Of a stretch of 64,000 bases of DNA, positions 8,913-17,418 are shown piece by piece. The position numbers and the translations under genes were made by a program. The stretch's first letter is position 1. The number at the start of each line of letters is the position of its first letter. The stretch is from Geminicoccus roseus DSM 18922 (lineage in GTDB: Bacteria; Pseudomonadota; Alphaproteobacteria; Geminicoccales; Geminicoccaceae), in contig NZ_KE386572.1 of NCBI RefSeq assembly GCF_000427665.1, positions 4,340,373-4,404,372 of the forward strand, given 5' to 3'. The notes beneath the pieces are model-generated. The model ran no database searches. It saw only the letters and a program-made list of their open reading frames with translations, and had not been told where the DNA came from.

Positions 8913-9737
8913 TTGGCCGGCCGCACCCTTGCCTGCACGCGTGGCGAACTCTCCGAGTTCCTGGTCCGGCACCGGGCCAGACTCAGCCCGGCCGAAATCG
9001 GCCTGCCCCATGCCGGCCGGCGCCGCACCGCCGGGCTGCGGCGCGAGGAGGTGGCGCAGATCGCCGGCGTCGGGCTGACCTGGTACACCTGGTTCGAGCA
9101 GGGACGCGACATCCAGGTCTCCGAAAGCTTCCTGCTGCGGATCGCCCGGGCCCTCAGGCTGGACGACGCCGAGTGCTGCCACCTGTTCCTGCTGGCGCAC
9201 CGCCGCCCGCCGCCGCTGGAACCCGCGCACTGGCCGACCGTCACGCCGCTGATCCAGCAATTGCTGCACGACCTGACCCTGCGCCCGGCCTATGTGCTGA
9301 ACCTGCGCTGGGACGTGGTCGCGTGGAACGCCGCGGCCGACCGCCTGTTCGGCTTTGCCGGCCGCGATCCGGCCGGGCGCAACTTCCTGCGCATGGTGGT
9401 GGGCGATCCCGGCCTGCGTCGCCGCCTGCCGGCGTGGCCGGAGGACGCCTCGCGGCTAATCGCCCAGTTCCAGCGCGACCTGGCGAGTGCGCCCGACGAT
9501 CCCGCCATGCGCGGCCTGATCGAGCAGCTGGAAAGCCTGGCACCGGAGGCCGGGCAATGGATCCGCCAGCCGGGTCTGGTCGACCCCGGCCATGGGATCG
9601 GCTCCCTCCTGGATCCGGACGGGCGGCGCGTCGATTTCCAGCACGAGACGCTGACGGTGGACGAGCATCGCCACCTGAGGATGATCGTGTATTTCGAAGC
9701 GCCGCGTAGGCTGGGAGGTAGCTCGGAAGCGGCCTGA
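8913..9737 (+). CDS. XRE-family regulator with MmyB-like ligand domain
   Basis: This 274-residue protein has an N-terminal helix-turn-helix (about residues 10-70, including GLRREEVAQIAGVGLTWYTW) and a C-terminal MmyB-type PAS-like domain (about 95-265, with WNAAADRLFG). These actinobacterial- and proteobacterial-type regulators commonly sit beside short-chain dehydrogenases or transporters and bind a small hydrophobic ligand. The TTG start at 8913 was chosen because the frame enters the family N-terminus there and no ATG or GTG is available nearby. It is divergent from the exporter, so it is the likely regulator of that gene. Confidence 0.8.
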   Translation: MAGRTLACTRGELSEFLVRHRARLSPAEIGLPHAGRRRTAGLRREEVAQIAGVGLTWYTWFEQGRDIQVSESFLLRIARALRLDDAECCHLFLLAHRRPPPLEPAHWPTVTPLIQQLLHDLTLRPAYVLNLRWDVVAWNAAADRLFGFAGRDPAGRNFLRMVVGDPGLRRRLPAWPEDASRLIAQFQRDLASAPDDPAMRGLIEQLESLAPEAGQWIRQPGLVDPGHGIGSLLDPDGRRVDFQHETLTVDEHRHLRMIVYFEAPRRLGGSSEAA

Positions 9738-9768
9738 ACCGGCGACGGGCCCGGCACAGCGGGCAGGT

Positions 9769-10512
9769 TCAGCCGCCGCGACGGGGATCCGGGCCAGGGC
9801 GGTCGGATGCCTTGGCGGCCAGGTCGCGGATCAGCTGGATGAACTGGCGGTGGGCGCGGCTGTGCGGGTCGGCCAGTTCCTCGGCACCGTGGGCCGCGGT
9901 CAGGTGGTTCAGCCGGACCAGGGTGCGGATCCGCTGGCGGCGGTTCAGCTTCAGGTCGCTGGAGCGGTGCCGGAACAGGATGCGGCCGAGCTCGCCATCG
10001 CCGAACAGGGCATTCAGCTCCGAGCCGGTGACGTAGACCAGGAACAGCGCCAGGATCCAGGTCTGGACGAACAGGAAGTGACGCCAGGAGAATTCGTCGA
10101 GGGTGAAGGGGAGGAAGCCGGACAGGCCGCCGCTCTCGATCAGGTAGTGCACGGCGGCCTCGATCAGCCGGGCGATCAGCACGAACAGCCAGTAGACTGC
10201 CGTCTTGAACAGGATCGGCTGGATCAAAGGCGCCGTGTCGAAGCGGCGCAGGAACGGCATCACGTCGGCGACCAGCACCGCCTTGCCGACCACCAGCGCC
10301 GCGGTGGTGGCCAGGAGGAAACCGCCGATCCCCTGGCCCTGGTCCTCCAGCGCCAGGTTCATGGTGAAGACCACCAGGTTGAAGCCGACCGCGAAGAACA
10401 GCACCGGCGGCAGCATGTGCTTGAACTCGCGGATGACCAGGCGCAGGAGGCGGCGCAGCCGTCCGTCCTGCTGGCCGCCGGTGGCGGTGATCGGCTGGGA
10501 GTGGTGCACCAT
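9769..10512 (-). CDS. Four-helix inner membrane protein of unknown function
   Basis: This 247-residue protein has a basic N-terminus and four predicted TM segments (about residues 38-58, 72-92, 108-128, 150-172), followed by a hydrophilic C-terminal tail of about 75 residues. No signal peptide or enzymatic motif is evident. The ATG at 10512 precedes the first charged segment; upstream sequence in the same frame is Arg-rich and does not look coded. It resembles hypothetical membrane proteins scattered in proteobacteria. It converges on the XRE regulator with a 31-bp gap. Confidence 0.65.
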   Translation of the reverse strand: MVHHSQPITATGGQQDGRLRRLLRLVIREFKHMLPPVLFFAVGFNLVVFTMNLALEDQGQGIGGFLLATTAALVVGKAVLVADVMPFLRRFDTAPLIQPILFKTAVYWLFVLIARLIEAAVHYLIESGGLSGFLPFTLDEFSWRHFLFVQTWILALFLVYVTGSELNALFGDGELGRILFRHRSSDLKLNRRQRIRTLVRLNHLTAAHGAEELADPHSRAHRQFIQLIRDLAAKASDRPGPDPRRGG

Positions 10513-11122
10513 GCGAGCCTCCGTCCCGGGCAGCCCGACCTGGCGGTGCCGGCGGAACCCCCTTTGCAGAGCGCGGATTGACCCGCAAGGGCTACATCGG
10601 CGCTCCCGTCCGCGCGTAGCGGCTCCCCGGTCGTGCACGCCTGGCGCAGATCTCGCAAGGGATCGGCAACGGCCTTCGTGGGCCTTGGGCCCGCCGGCAA
10701 GACGAAGGAAGCAGGGAAGGCGGAACAGGCCTGGGAGACGGGCTGCCGGTGCGGTCGCGACCAGCCGCGGCCGCACCGATTACTTCGCGGCAGCTTGTTC
10801 GAGTATAAGGCCGTTCTTTCTAGAGGCTCATGCAGGTGGCAGCGTGGCAAAATTTGGATGTTTTTGCCCTAATCTGATCTGTCAACCGTGATAACGCCCA
10901 TCACCCGATGATTTCGGTTCCCCTGACGAATATGAAAACTTGCACTGGTATTCGGCCGGTCGAGCGCCTACTTGTCGTGTCTGGATGGAAGGCTGGGTGA
11001 TTTTTTTGGCCAGTGCTGATGCGAATCAGCATGTCGGCCCGGGGTCGCCACCCTTGCATGCTTTCGACGAACGGCTCGCATTCCGCGCGAGCCGATTGCG
11101 CCTATCTCGAAGAGGATTTCCC
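10513..11122. other. 610-bp gap: divergent upstream region and long cold-shock leader
   Basis: No convincing gene is seen. The left part is GC-rich and upstream of the membrane protein. From about 10830 the base composition drops (runs such as GGCAAAATTTGG and AATATGAAAAC), as expected for promoter and leader sequence of the cold-shock gene. A T7 run lies near 11001-11007, just before a hairpin at 11014-11031. Confidence 0.6.
11014..11031 (+). promoter_or_regulatory. GNRA-capped hairpin in the cold-shock leader
   Basis: TGCTGAT and ATCAGCA pair perfectly around a GCGA tetraloop. GGCC blocks on both sides (11008-11011 and 11035-11038) could extend it across an internal loop. It lies about 90 bp upstream of the cold-shock start codon, so it may be a leader structure that changes with temperature. 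Confidence 0.45.
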
Positions 11123-11335
11123 ATGACCACGGGAACCGTGAAATGGTTCAACCCCGAAAAGGGCTACGGCTTCATTGCGCCGGATGACGGCACCAATGAC
11201 GCCTTCGTCCACATCAGCGCCGTCCAGCGCTCCGGCATTGGCGATCTGCGAGAGGGCCAGAAGGTCGAGTTCGAGCTGGTCAAGGACCGTCGGACCGGCA
11301 AGGTCTCGGCGGAAAATCTCAGCCTTCCGGCGTAA
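11123..11335 (+). CDS. Cold-shock protein (CspA family)
   Basis: This 70-residue protein is a single cold-shock domain. It carries both RNA-binding motifs, RNP1 (KGYGFIAP, about residues 13-20) and RNP2 (AFVHISA, about 27-33). It binds single-stranded RNA or DNA and acts as an RNA chaperone or antiterminator. The ATG at 11123 begins directly before TGTVKWFN, the standard N-terminus. The long, AT-richer leader upstream is typical of cold-inducible csp genes. It is monocistronic and converges on the dehydrogenase gene at 11468. Confidence 0.95.
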   Translation: MTTGTVKWFNPEKGYGFIAPDDGTNDAFVHISAVQRSGIGDLREGQKVEFELVKDRRTGKVSAENLSLPA

Positions 11336-11360
11336 CAACGCCGTCGTCGCCCGCGCCTGA

Positions 11361-11394
11361 CCAAGGCCGGGCGATGCCCCGGGACGGCCCTTGG
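11361..11394. terminator. Possible bidirectional terminator hairpin
   Basis: CCAAGGCC (11361-11368) can pair with GGCCCTTGG (11386-11394) with one bulged base, between the convergent cold-shock and dehydrogenase genes. No U-tract follows, so the call is weak. Confidence 0.35.
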
Positions 11395-11467
11395 CCCTCC
11401 CCGGCCGGAACCGAAACCAGCCGCGATCATGGTCCGGCTGGTCGGTCCGGCAGCGCCGCCCGGCCGG

Positions 11468-12523
11468 TCAGGCCCGCGGTACCGGCGTCCCCGCCGTTTC
11501 CATCGAGCGATAGCAAGCCTCCACCAGCGCCATGGTGTGCCAGGCATCCTCGACCGAGGTCGCGAGCTGCGTGTCCTCGCCAGCAACAAACCGCTGCAGG
11601 TTCGCCATCACCCCGATGAAGGCGTCCGGAAACCAGCCGCTTCGCAGCGCCACCTGCTGCCAGTCCCCCTCCTTGCGACTGATCCACACTTCGTCGGGCT
11701 CCCCCTTCGGGTAGTCGAGCAGCAGGCCGAGCTTGACCATCGCCGCGCCCTGGTCGCCCTCGAAGCGGAAGCTCGCGTCCTGGAAGCGCCGGCCGAAATC
11801 GTGGTGGTGGTTGATCGACAGCGTGACCCGGCGGTCGTCGCCATAGTCCAGGATCGCCGAGGTGCGGGTCTGCGCCAGCTTCGTGGAGGGGTGGCCGAAC
11901 GAGCGGGCGAACACCGAGAGCGGGTTGCCGGCGAGCGCGCGGATCAGGTCGAGATAATGGATCGAATGGGAGACGATCTCGACCCGGCGGTCAGCCAGCA
12001 GGTGCGGGAACATGTCCCAGGGAGTCACCAGGTTGAGGTGCAGCTCGATCTCGATCAGCCGGCCGAGCAGGCCCTGGCGCAGCGCATCGGCCACCGCCTG
12101 CATCATCGCCGAGAAGCGCAGCTGGAAGTTGACGGCCGCGGTGAAGTTCCGGGCCCGGCACAGCGCCCGGATCCGGCTGGCTTCCTCCAGGTCGCGGCCC
12201 ATCGGCTTTTGCAGGAGGATGGCCGCACCTTGCGGCAGCTTCTCCAGGATCGCGTGGTGCGCCACCGGCGGTGCGGCCACGTCGAACACGCAGTCTGGAG
12301 TGGCGGCAGCCTCGGCCAGCGAGCCGAACACCTGCGGGATGTCCCATTTCGCCGCGAGCGCCCTGGCCTTGTCCTGGTCCAGGTCGAACAGCCCGGCGAC
12401 CGGGAAGCCGGCCTTGCGGTAGGCCGGCAGATGCGCGTCGGCGACGATCCCGCCGCTGCCGACGATCACGATCGGCCGGGGCCGGGCCGGGCGCGGATGT
12501 TCCTGGCGAAGCTCGAGGCTCAT
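11468..12523 (-). CDS. Gfo/Idh/MocA-family dehydrogenase (cluster A)
   Basis: This 351-residue protein has an N-terminal Rossmann fold (VGSGGIVADAHLPAY, about residues 21-35) for NAD(P). A QKP triplet stands in place of the usual EKP near residue 110, and a likely catalytic region SHSIHYLD lies near 190. The family oxidises or reduces sugars, inositols and related polyols. The C-terminal segment (WFPDAFIGVM, then MALVEACYRS) closely matches the dehydrogenase of cluster C at 28295-29383, so the two are paralogues and may act on related substrates. The start overlaps the preceding stop by 4 bp, which couples it to the leaderless solute-binding protein. Confidence 0.85.
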   Translation of the reverse strand: MSLELRQEHPRPARPRPIVIVGSGGIVADAHLPAYRKAGFPVAGLFDLDQDKARALAAKWDIPQVFGSLAEAAATPDCVFDVAAPPVAHHAILEKLPQGAAILLQKPMGRDLEEASRIRALCRARNFTAAVNFQLRFSAMMQAVADALRQGLLGRLIEIELHLNLVTPWDMFPHLLADRRVEIVSHSIHYLDLIRALAGNPLSVFARSFGHPSTKLAQTRTSAILDYGDDRRVTLSINHHHDFGRRFQDASFRFEGDQGAAMVKLGLLLDYPKGEPDEVWISRKEGDWQQVALRSGWFPDAFIGVMANLQRFVAGEDTQLATSVEDAWHTMALVEACYRSMETAGTPVPRA

Positions 12524-13713
12524 CGGACGATCTCCCGGATCCGCTGTTCGGCCTGGGCCAGCAGGGCCAGGCTCGGCTCGCCGGTGGTGACCGCCTGGGC
12601 CAGCATGGCGTCGACCACATGGGCGATTTCGGCGAGCCTGGGGTGGCGCGGCAGCTCGCGCGCCTGAGCGTGCAGGCCGTCCAGCTTGTGGAAATAGGGA
12701 ATGGTCGTGTTGATCTGCGGGTCGGCCCAGGTCGAGCGGCGCACGCCGATCGCTCCCTCGCTGGTGGTGAGCCGGTCCATGGCCGGGGTCGCCAGATGGC
12801 GCAGGAAGCGCCAGGCGAGATCCGGGTGGCGGGAGCCGGCGGCGATCGCCAGGACCCAGAACACGTTCAGCGACAGGCTGCGCCCGCCCGTGCCCGCCGG
12901 GATCGGCGCCACGTCGACCAGGCCCTTGACCCGGCTGTCCGGCCAGGTCTCGCCCAGGGCCGCGAAGCCGAACCAGTTGGTCATCAGCGCGACCTTGCCA
13001 GCACAGAACAGGAGGCCGGACTGCACGCTGTCCAGGTCCCGGCAGCCGGGCGCGATCGCGCTCTGGTCGGCGGCAAGAGCGCGCAGGAAGTCGAGCGCGG
13101 CTTCCGCCTCCGGGGTTGCCAGGTTCGGGCTGGCGTCCGGGCCGAACGGCTCGCCGCCGCGGGTCCAGACATGGATGCAGAAATCGTAGAAGCCGTTATG
13201 CCCGTCGGGAAATAGCGCCAGGACGGTGCCGTAGCGCTCCTGGTCGGGCGCATGCAGGGCGCGTGCCGCGGCATGGAAGCCCGCCCAGTCGGTCGGCACC
13301 GCGATGCCGGCCGCTTCCAGCAGGTCCTTGCGGTAGATCAGGCATTGCGGCCCGTCATGGTAGGGCATCCCCCAGATGCCGCCGGCGAACGACTGGAGCT
13401 GGAGAAGGGACGGGCTCCAGCCGGCGGGAAAGTCCGGGATCGCCTCGCTTTCGAGGAACGGGTGGAGATCGGCGACCGAGCCGTCCGCCTGGGCCTGGGC
13501 CAGCCAGTCGGTGGACAAAAACGCGAGGTCCCAGGCGCCGCTCTTCAGCTCCTGGCGCTGGAACAGGGCTTCCTGGAGTGGGTTCAGGTCCAGGGCCTGG
13601 ATGTCCAGGGCGGCGTCCTCGCCGCTCGTCCGGACGAAGTCGGCGAACTGCTTGGCGATGGCGCTCTCGAAGGCGTCGAACCGGCGGACCGCGATGCGCA
13701 GGGTGGTGGTCAT
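12520..13713 (-). CDS. Leaderless ABC-type solute-binding protein (cluster A)
   Basis: This 397-residue protein has the fold of carbohydrate-type extracellular solute-binding proteins (family 1), with family segments such as GMPYHDGPQCLIYRKD and TNWFGFAALGE. It begins directly at the mature domain ([15 protein letters not shown]): no signal peptide or lipobox is present. The start overlaps the IclR gene by 4 bp, and extension upstream gives only Arg/Pro-rich sequence, so a hidden leader is unlikely. No permease or ATPase is adjacent. The protein should stay in the cytoplasm unless exported by an unusual route. Its role beside a CoA-transferase is unknown. Confidence 0.8.
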   Translation of the reverse strand: MTTTLRIAVRRFDAFESAIAKQFADFVRTSGEDAALDIQALDLNPLQEALFQRQELKSGAWDLAFLSTDWLAQAQADGSVADLHPFLESEAIPDFPAGWSPSLLQLQSFAGGIWGMPYHDGPQCLIYRKDLLEAAGIAVPTDWAGFHAAARALHAPDQERYGTVLALFPDGHNGFYDFCIHVWTRGGEPFGPDASPNLATPEAEAALDFLRALAADQSAIAPGCRDLDSVQSGLLFCAGKVALMTNWFGFAALGETWPDSRVKGLVDVAPIPAGTGGRSLSLNVFWVLAIAAGSRHPDLAWRFLRHLATPAMDRLTTSEGAIGVRRSTWADPQINTTIPYFHKLDGLHAQARELPRHPRLAEIAHVVDAMLAQAVTTGEPSLALLAQAEQRIREIVR

Positions 13714-14513
13714 CGGTGGCTCCTGGTGCCGGACAGGCCGGCCTCGGTGGCGATGGAACGGGCGGTGTCGTGCAGGCGGGGCAGCATGGCGTCGATGTCC
13801 GGCCGGTCCTGGCGCTGGTCCAGGGTGGCGATGATCAGCGCGGCGCCCACCGAGGAGCCGGGCGCTCCCACCGGCACGCCCAGGTCCAGGCCGCCCACGA
13901 AGCGCTCGCCCTCGGCCCGCTCGTGGCCGCGCGCCGCGATGCGGGCAAGGCGCTTCAGGAACTCCTCCTTGCCGGCCACCTCCTGCCATGCCGGCAGCCG
14001 CTCCAGCAGGTCCAGGCGCTCGGCCTCGGGCAGCTGCGCCAGGAGGATCCGCCCGGAGGTGGTGTGCAGGAGCGAGTGGCGCGAACCGGGCTGGACCGAG
14101 AGCCGGAACGGGCGCGGGCTTTCCTCCTGGGCCAGCACCAGCACCTGGTCCTGGTGCAGCACGCTCAGATGGCAGGTCTCGCCGACCTGTTCGGCCAGCC
14201 GGCGCATCCAGGGCACGGCGGCGGCCAGGAGCGCCTGGTAGGGGGAGTGGGTGCGCGACAGCTCGAACAGCTTCAGGGTCAGCGCGTAGCCGCCGCTCAA
14301 GGCGTCGCGGCGCAGGTAGCCCCGGATTTCCAGGCAGGTCAGCATCCGGAAGATCTCGCCCGGCTGGCGGCCGAGGGAGCGGGCGATCTGCGCCTGGTTC
14401 ACCGGCACCGCCTGGTCGGCCAGGTATTCCAGCACGTCCAGCGCCTTCTCGACCGCCGGGACCGAGTATTTCGCCCGGCGCTCGGCGCTGCTCAGGACCT
14501 TCGCCTCGCTCAC
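13710..14513 (-). CDS. IclR-family transcriptional regulator
   Basis: This 267-residue protein has an N-terminal winged helix-turn-helix (about residues 14-75, with [20 protein letters not shown]) and a C-terminal IclR effector domain (about 90-260, with [15 protein letters not shown]). IclR proteins regulate catabolic operons in response to small organic acids or sugars. It lies inside the operon, overlapping both neighbours by 4 bp, so it probably controls cluster A and the divergent cluster B. A palindrome at 17367-17376 is a candidate operator. Confidence 0.9.
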   Translation of the reverse strand: MSEAKVLSSAERRAKYSVPAVEKALDVLEYLADQAVPVNQAQIARSLGRQPGEIFRMLTCLEIRGYLRRDALSGGYALTLKLFELSRTHSPYQALLAAAVPWMRRLAEQVGETCHLSVLHQDQVLVLAQEESPRPFRLSVQPGSRHSLLHTTSGRILLAQLPEAERLDLLERLPAWQEVAGKEEFLKRLARIAARGHERAEGERFVGGLDLGVPVGAPGSSVGAALIIATLDQRQDRPDIDAMLPRLHDTARSIATEAGLSGTRSHR

Positions 14514-14968
14514 GCCGCCGCCGCCGCCGTCCGCCGCTCGACCAGGTAGAGATGCTCGCAGACCATCACCGTTTCCTGGCGCTGGTTGGTGACCTCGATC
14601 GCCTCCACCAGGATGCCGTGGCCCGCGCGCTTGGGATGGTCGCGCTTCTCGGCGATCCTGGCGGTGACGGTGATGGTGTCGTTGATGAACACCGGCCGGA
14701 TGAAGCGCAGCCGGTCATAGCCATAGGACATGGCGCGCGGGTTGATGGTGCTGGCGGTCATGCCGATGCCGACGCTGAACACCAGGGTGCCATGGGCGAT
14801 CCGCTGGCCGAAATCCTGGGTGGCGCACCATTCCGCGTCCATGTGGTGCGGGAAGTGGTCGCCGGTCTGCCCGGCATGGATGATGATGTCGCTTTCGGTG
14901 ATGGTCCGCCCGAACGTCCTGCGCTCGAAGCCGACCTCGTAGTCCTCGAAATACTGCTCGACGATCAT
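14510..14968 (-). CDS. MaoC-like hydratase/dehydratase
   Basis: This 152-residue protein is a single hotdog domain of the MaoC type. It shows the hydratase signature around residues 25-65: D and H in [20 protein letters not shown], then [15 protein letters not shown]. MaoC enzymes hydrate enoyl-CoA thioesters; close relatives include mesaconyl-CoA and itaconyl-CoA hydratases. The start at 14968 overlaps the CoA-transferase stop (4 bp) and the stop overlaps the IclR start. Together with the CoA-transferase it would activate an acid to a CoA ester and hydrate it. No citramalyl- or malyl-CoA lyase is present, so the pathway cannot be named. Confidence 0.88.
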   Translation of the reverse strand: MIVEQYFEDYEVGFERRTFGRTITESDIIIHAGQTGDHFPHHMDAEWCATQDFGQRIAHGTLVFSVGIGMTASTINPRAMSYGYDRLRFIRPVFINDTITVTARIAEKRDHPKRAGHGILVEAIEVTNQRQETVMVCEHLYLVERRTAAAAA

Positions 14969-16170
14969 GGGGCTGCTCCCTGGTCGAGGCCGTGGGCCTG
15001 GGTGATCGCGTCGGTGTCGGCGCCGAGTGGGGGCGCGCCCTGGCGCGAGGTGAGGATCTGCCCGTCCACCCGGAACGGGCAGCGGGTGGTGAGCATCCGG
15101 CCGCCGCCCGCACCCTCGATCTCCTGGGTCAGCTCCAGGGCCTGGAACGCCTCGTGCCGGGTCAGTTCCGGCCAGTCCAGCACCTCCGCGCACCAGATGC
15201 CGTGCGGCTCCAGGAGGCCCAGCCAGTGGCCAGTGGAGGCCCCGGCTAGGTGCTCGACCAGGATCGCCTTGATCCGGTCGCGGGCGCGAAACCAGCTGTC
15301 CTTCGGGAAGCCGCCCAGGGCCGGGCAGCCCAGAAGCTCGCCCAGCCGGTCGATCGGGGTCATGGCCAGCGCCAGGTAGCCGTCCGCGGTCTTGTAGATC
15401 CCGTAGGGGGCGGCCGCGTGGACGTTGGCGCCGCTGACCCGGCTGCGCTCGGGCTGGATGCGCCCGCCGTTCAGGAAGGTGGTGAACTGCTCGAACTGCA
15501 GGTCGAAGGCGGATTCCATCAGGCTGACGTCGATCCGGCCGCCCTGGCCGGTGACGCCGCGCCGGACCAGCAGCGCCAGGATGCCCTGAACCAGATGGGC
15601 GCCGGCGGTGAGATCGGCCACCGACACCCCGGCCGGCACGGGCCCCTGGCCGCCATCGCCGGACAGCCAGGCGAAGCCGGAGCGCGACTGCACCAGCAGG
15701 TCCTGGCCGGGCTTGTCCTTCCACGGTCCCTGATGGCCGTAGCCGGTCACCGAGGCATAGACCAGGCGCGGGTTGAGCTCCGTCACCGAAGGGTAGTCCA
15801 GCCCCAGCCGCTCCATCACGCCCGGACGGAAATTGTGGATCATCACGTCGGCCTTGGCCACCAGGGCCCGCACCCGCGCCAGCGCGTCCGGGTCCTTCAG
15901 GTCGGCGGCGAAGCTCTGCTTGTTGCGGTTGATGGTGTGGAACAGCGCGCTGTCGCCCTCGAAGCCCTGGTCGGCGACATAGAGGCTGCGACAGAGGTCG
16001 CCGCCGTCCGGCCGCTCCACCTTGATCACCTGGGCGCCGAGGTCGGCCAGGCGCAGGGCGCAGGCGGGACCGGCCAGGAACTGGCTGAAGTCCAGGACGG
16101 TGACGCCCTCCAGCGGGAGCATCGACGGCGAAGCCGCCGCCGGGGCGGACGAGGGAGTGGCCTTGGCCAT
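14965..16170 (-). CDS. CaiB/BaiF CoA-transferase (cluster A)
   Basis: This 401-residue protein is a class III CoA-transferase. It opens with [16 protein letters not shown] and carries the expected catalytic Asp in SVADLTAG (D186). These enzymes move CoA from one acyl-CoA (often succinyl-CoA) to a carboxylic acid through an aspartyl anhydride. It has strong matching blocks with the CoA-transferase of cluster B (for example [13 protein letters not shown]), so the two are recent paralogues. The ATG at 16170 has an AGGAGA ribosome-binding site. It begins a run of five genes joined by 4-bp overlaps. Confidence 0.9.
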   Translation of the reverse strand: MAKATPSSAPAAASPSMLPLEGVTVLDFSQFLAGPACALRLADLGAQVIKVERPDGGDLCRSLYVADQGFEGDSALFHTINRNKQSFAADLKDPDALARVRALVAKADVMIHNFRPGVMERLGLDYPSVTELNPRLVYASVTGYGHQGPWKDKPGQDLLVQSRSGFAWLSGDGGQGPVPAGVSVADLTAGAHLVQGILALLVRRGVTGQGGRIDVSLMESAFDLQFEQFTTFLNGGRIQPERSRVSGANVHAAAPYGIYKTADGYLALAMTPIDRLGELLGCPALGGFPKDSWFRARDRIKAILVEHLAGASTGHWLGLLEPHGIWCAEVLDWPELTRHEAFQALELTQEIEGAGGGRMLTTRCPFRVDGQILTSRQGAPPLGADTDAITQAHGLDQGAAP

Positions 16171-16204
16171 GCCGGTCTCCTGGTCGGTGTCGGGAACGGG
16201 TCGG

Positions 16205-17308
16205 TCAGCGGGAAGCGGAGATCGCCTTGATGCACATCGGCGTGCCGGTGGCGATCGGCCGGCCGGCATCGGCCAGCCTGCCGCTCTGCGGGTCGCGGCG
16301 GAACACGGTGATCACGTCGCTGTTCTGGTTGGCGACCAGCAGGTGGCCGCCGGACGGCGTGAGCGCGCAGTTGCGCGGCGTGCTGCCGCCGCAGGGGATG
16401 TGCTGGACCGTGGCGAGGCGGCCGCCGTCCTGGTCGACCGCCATCACCACCACGCTGTCATGGCCGCGGTTGCAGCCATAAAGGAAGCGGCCGTCGGGCG
16501 AGACCTGCAGGTCGGAGCAGTCGTTGTGGACCGTTGCGCCGTCGGGCAGGGCGGAGCGCGTGTCGATCTCGGCGAGCGCGCCGTCCGCCGCCAGCGACAG
16601 GCTGCTGATGGTCGAGCCCAGCTCGTTGATCACAAACACGAACGGCTTGGACGGGTGGAAGGCCAGGTGGCGCGGGCCGGCGCCGGGTGCCGTGGCATAG
16701 GACCCGGCGGGCTCCAGGCGGCCATCCGGGTCCAGCCGGTAGCTCACCACCTCGTCGATACCCAGATCGGCGACCAGCACCTGGCCGCCGCCCGGCAGCT
16801 CGAGCGCGCAATGGGCATGGGAGCGCTCCTGCCGCTCCGCGTTGGGGCCATGGCCCTCGTGCGCGGCGCTGGAGACCGCCGGGTCCAGGCCGCCATCGTC
16901 CCGGATCGGGAACACCGCCACCGAGCGGTCCGGCCCGCCTTCGCCCATGGCGTAGTTGGCGACCAGCAGAAAGCGGCCGCCGCCCGCAAAGCTGTTGTAG
17001 GCGGTGATGCTGCCGAGCGCAGGCTGCATGTTGATGTAGTCGAGCCGGCCTTCGCCCAGGTCGTAGCGGTAGGCGGCCACGATGCCTTCCTTGCGGCCGA
17101 ACACCTCGCTGCCGGCATAGAGGGTGCGCCTGGCCGGATCGACCGAGAGGAAGGTCGGGTTGTCGATGTCGGCGGTCTCGCCCAGCAGTTCCGCCTGTCC
17201 GGTCGTGTCGTCGAAGCGGAACAGGGAGATGCCGGTGCCGTTGGTCGCCTGGAAGTAGGGGGCGGCGCGGTTCAGCGATCCGACGAACAGATAGGTCTGG
17301 TCCGCCAT
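16205..17308 (-). CDS. Lactonase-type seven-bladed beta-propeller protein
   Basis: This 367-residue protein belongs to the 6-phosphogluconolactonase (Pgl)/muconate-cycloisomerase-type lactonase family. It shows repeated propeller blades such as PRHLAFHPSKPFVFVINE, SPDGRFLYGCNRGHDS and TPSGGHLLVANQNSD. The family hydrolyses sugar or aromatic lactones. There is no signal peptide, so it should be cytoplasmic. A GGGAGGAAA site precedes the ATG. It is the first gene of cluster A, 34 bp before the CoA-transferase, and suggests that the pathway passes through a sugar lactone, consistent with the dehydrogenase at the far end of the operon. Confidence 0.85.
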   Translation of the reverse strand: MADQTYLFVGSLNRAAPYFQATNGTGISLFRFDDTTGQAELLGETADIDNPTFLSVDPARRTLYAGSEVFGRKEGIVAAYRYDLGEGRLDYINMQPALGSITAYNSFAGGGRFLLVANYAMGEGGPDRSVAVFPIRDDGGLDPAVSSAAHEGHGPNAERQERSHAHCALELPGGGQVLVADLGIDEVVSYRLDPDGRLEPAGSYATAPGAGPRHLAFHPSKPFVFVINELGSTISSLSLAADGALAEIDTRSALPDGATVHNDCSDLQVSPDGRFLYGCNRGHDSVVVMAVDQDGGRLATVQHIPCGGSTPRNCALTPSGGHLLVANQNSDVITVFRRDPQSGRLADAGRPIATGTPMCIKAISASR

Positions 17309-17366
17309 TCTCGGTTTCCTCCCTGGGGACGGGCTTCGGACTCGCGGGGCATCTTGCGCCCTTCGC

Positions 17367-17376
17367 TCATATATGA
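17367..17376. promoter_or_regulatory. Candidate operator between clusters A and B
   Basis: A perfect palindrome TCATATATGA lies in the 110-bp divergent spacer, the only AT-rich stretch of this neighbourhood. It is well placed to be bound by the IclR protein of cluster A and to control both directions. Confidence 0.4.
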
Positions 17377-17418
17377 AAGAGAAATTTGCAGAGAAACGAA
17401 CCGACGGGATGGCCGCGC

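Noticed and set aside
10940..11122. N-terminal extension of the cold-shock protein from 10940
   Set aside because: The cold-shock domain starts exactly at the 11123 ATG, and the upstream part is leader DNA with a hairpin.
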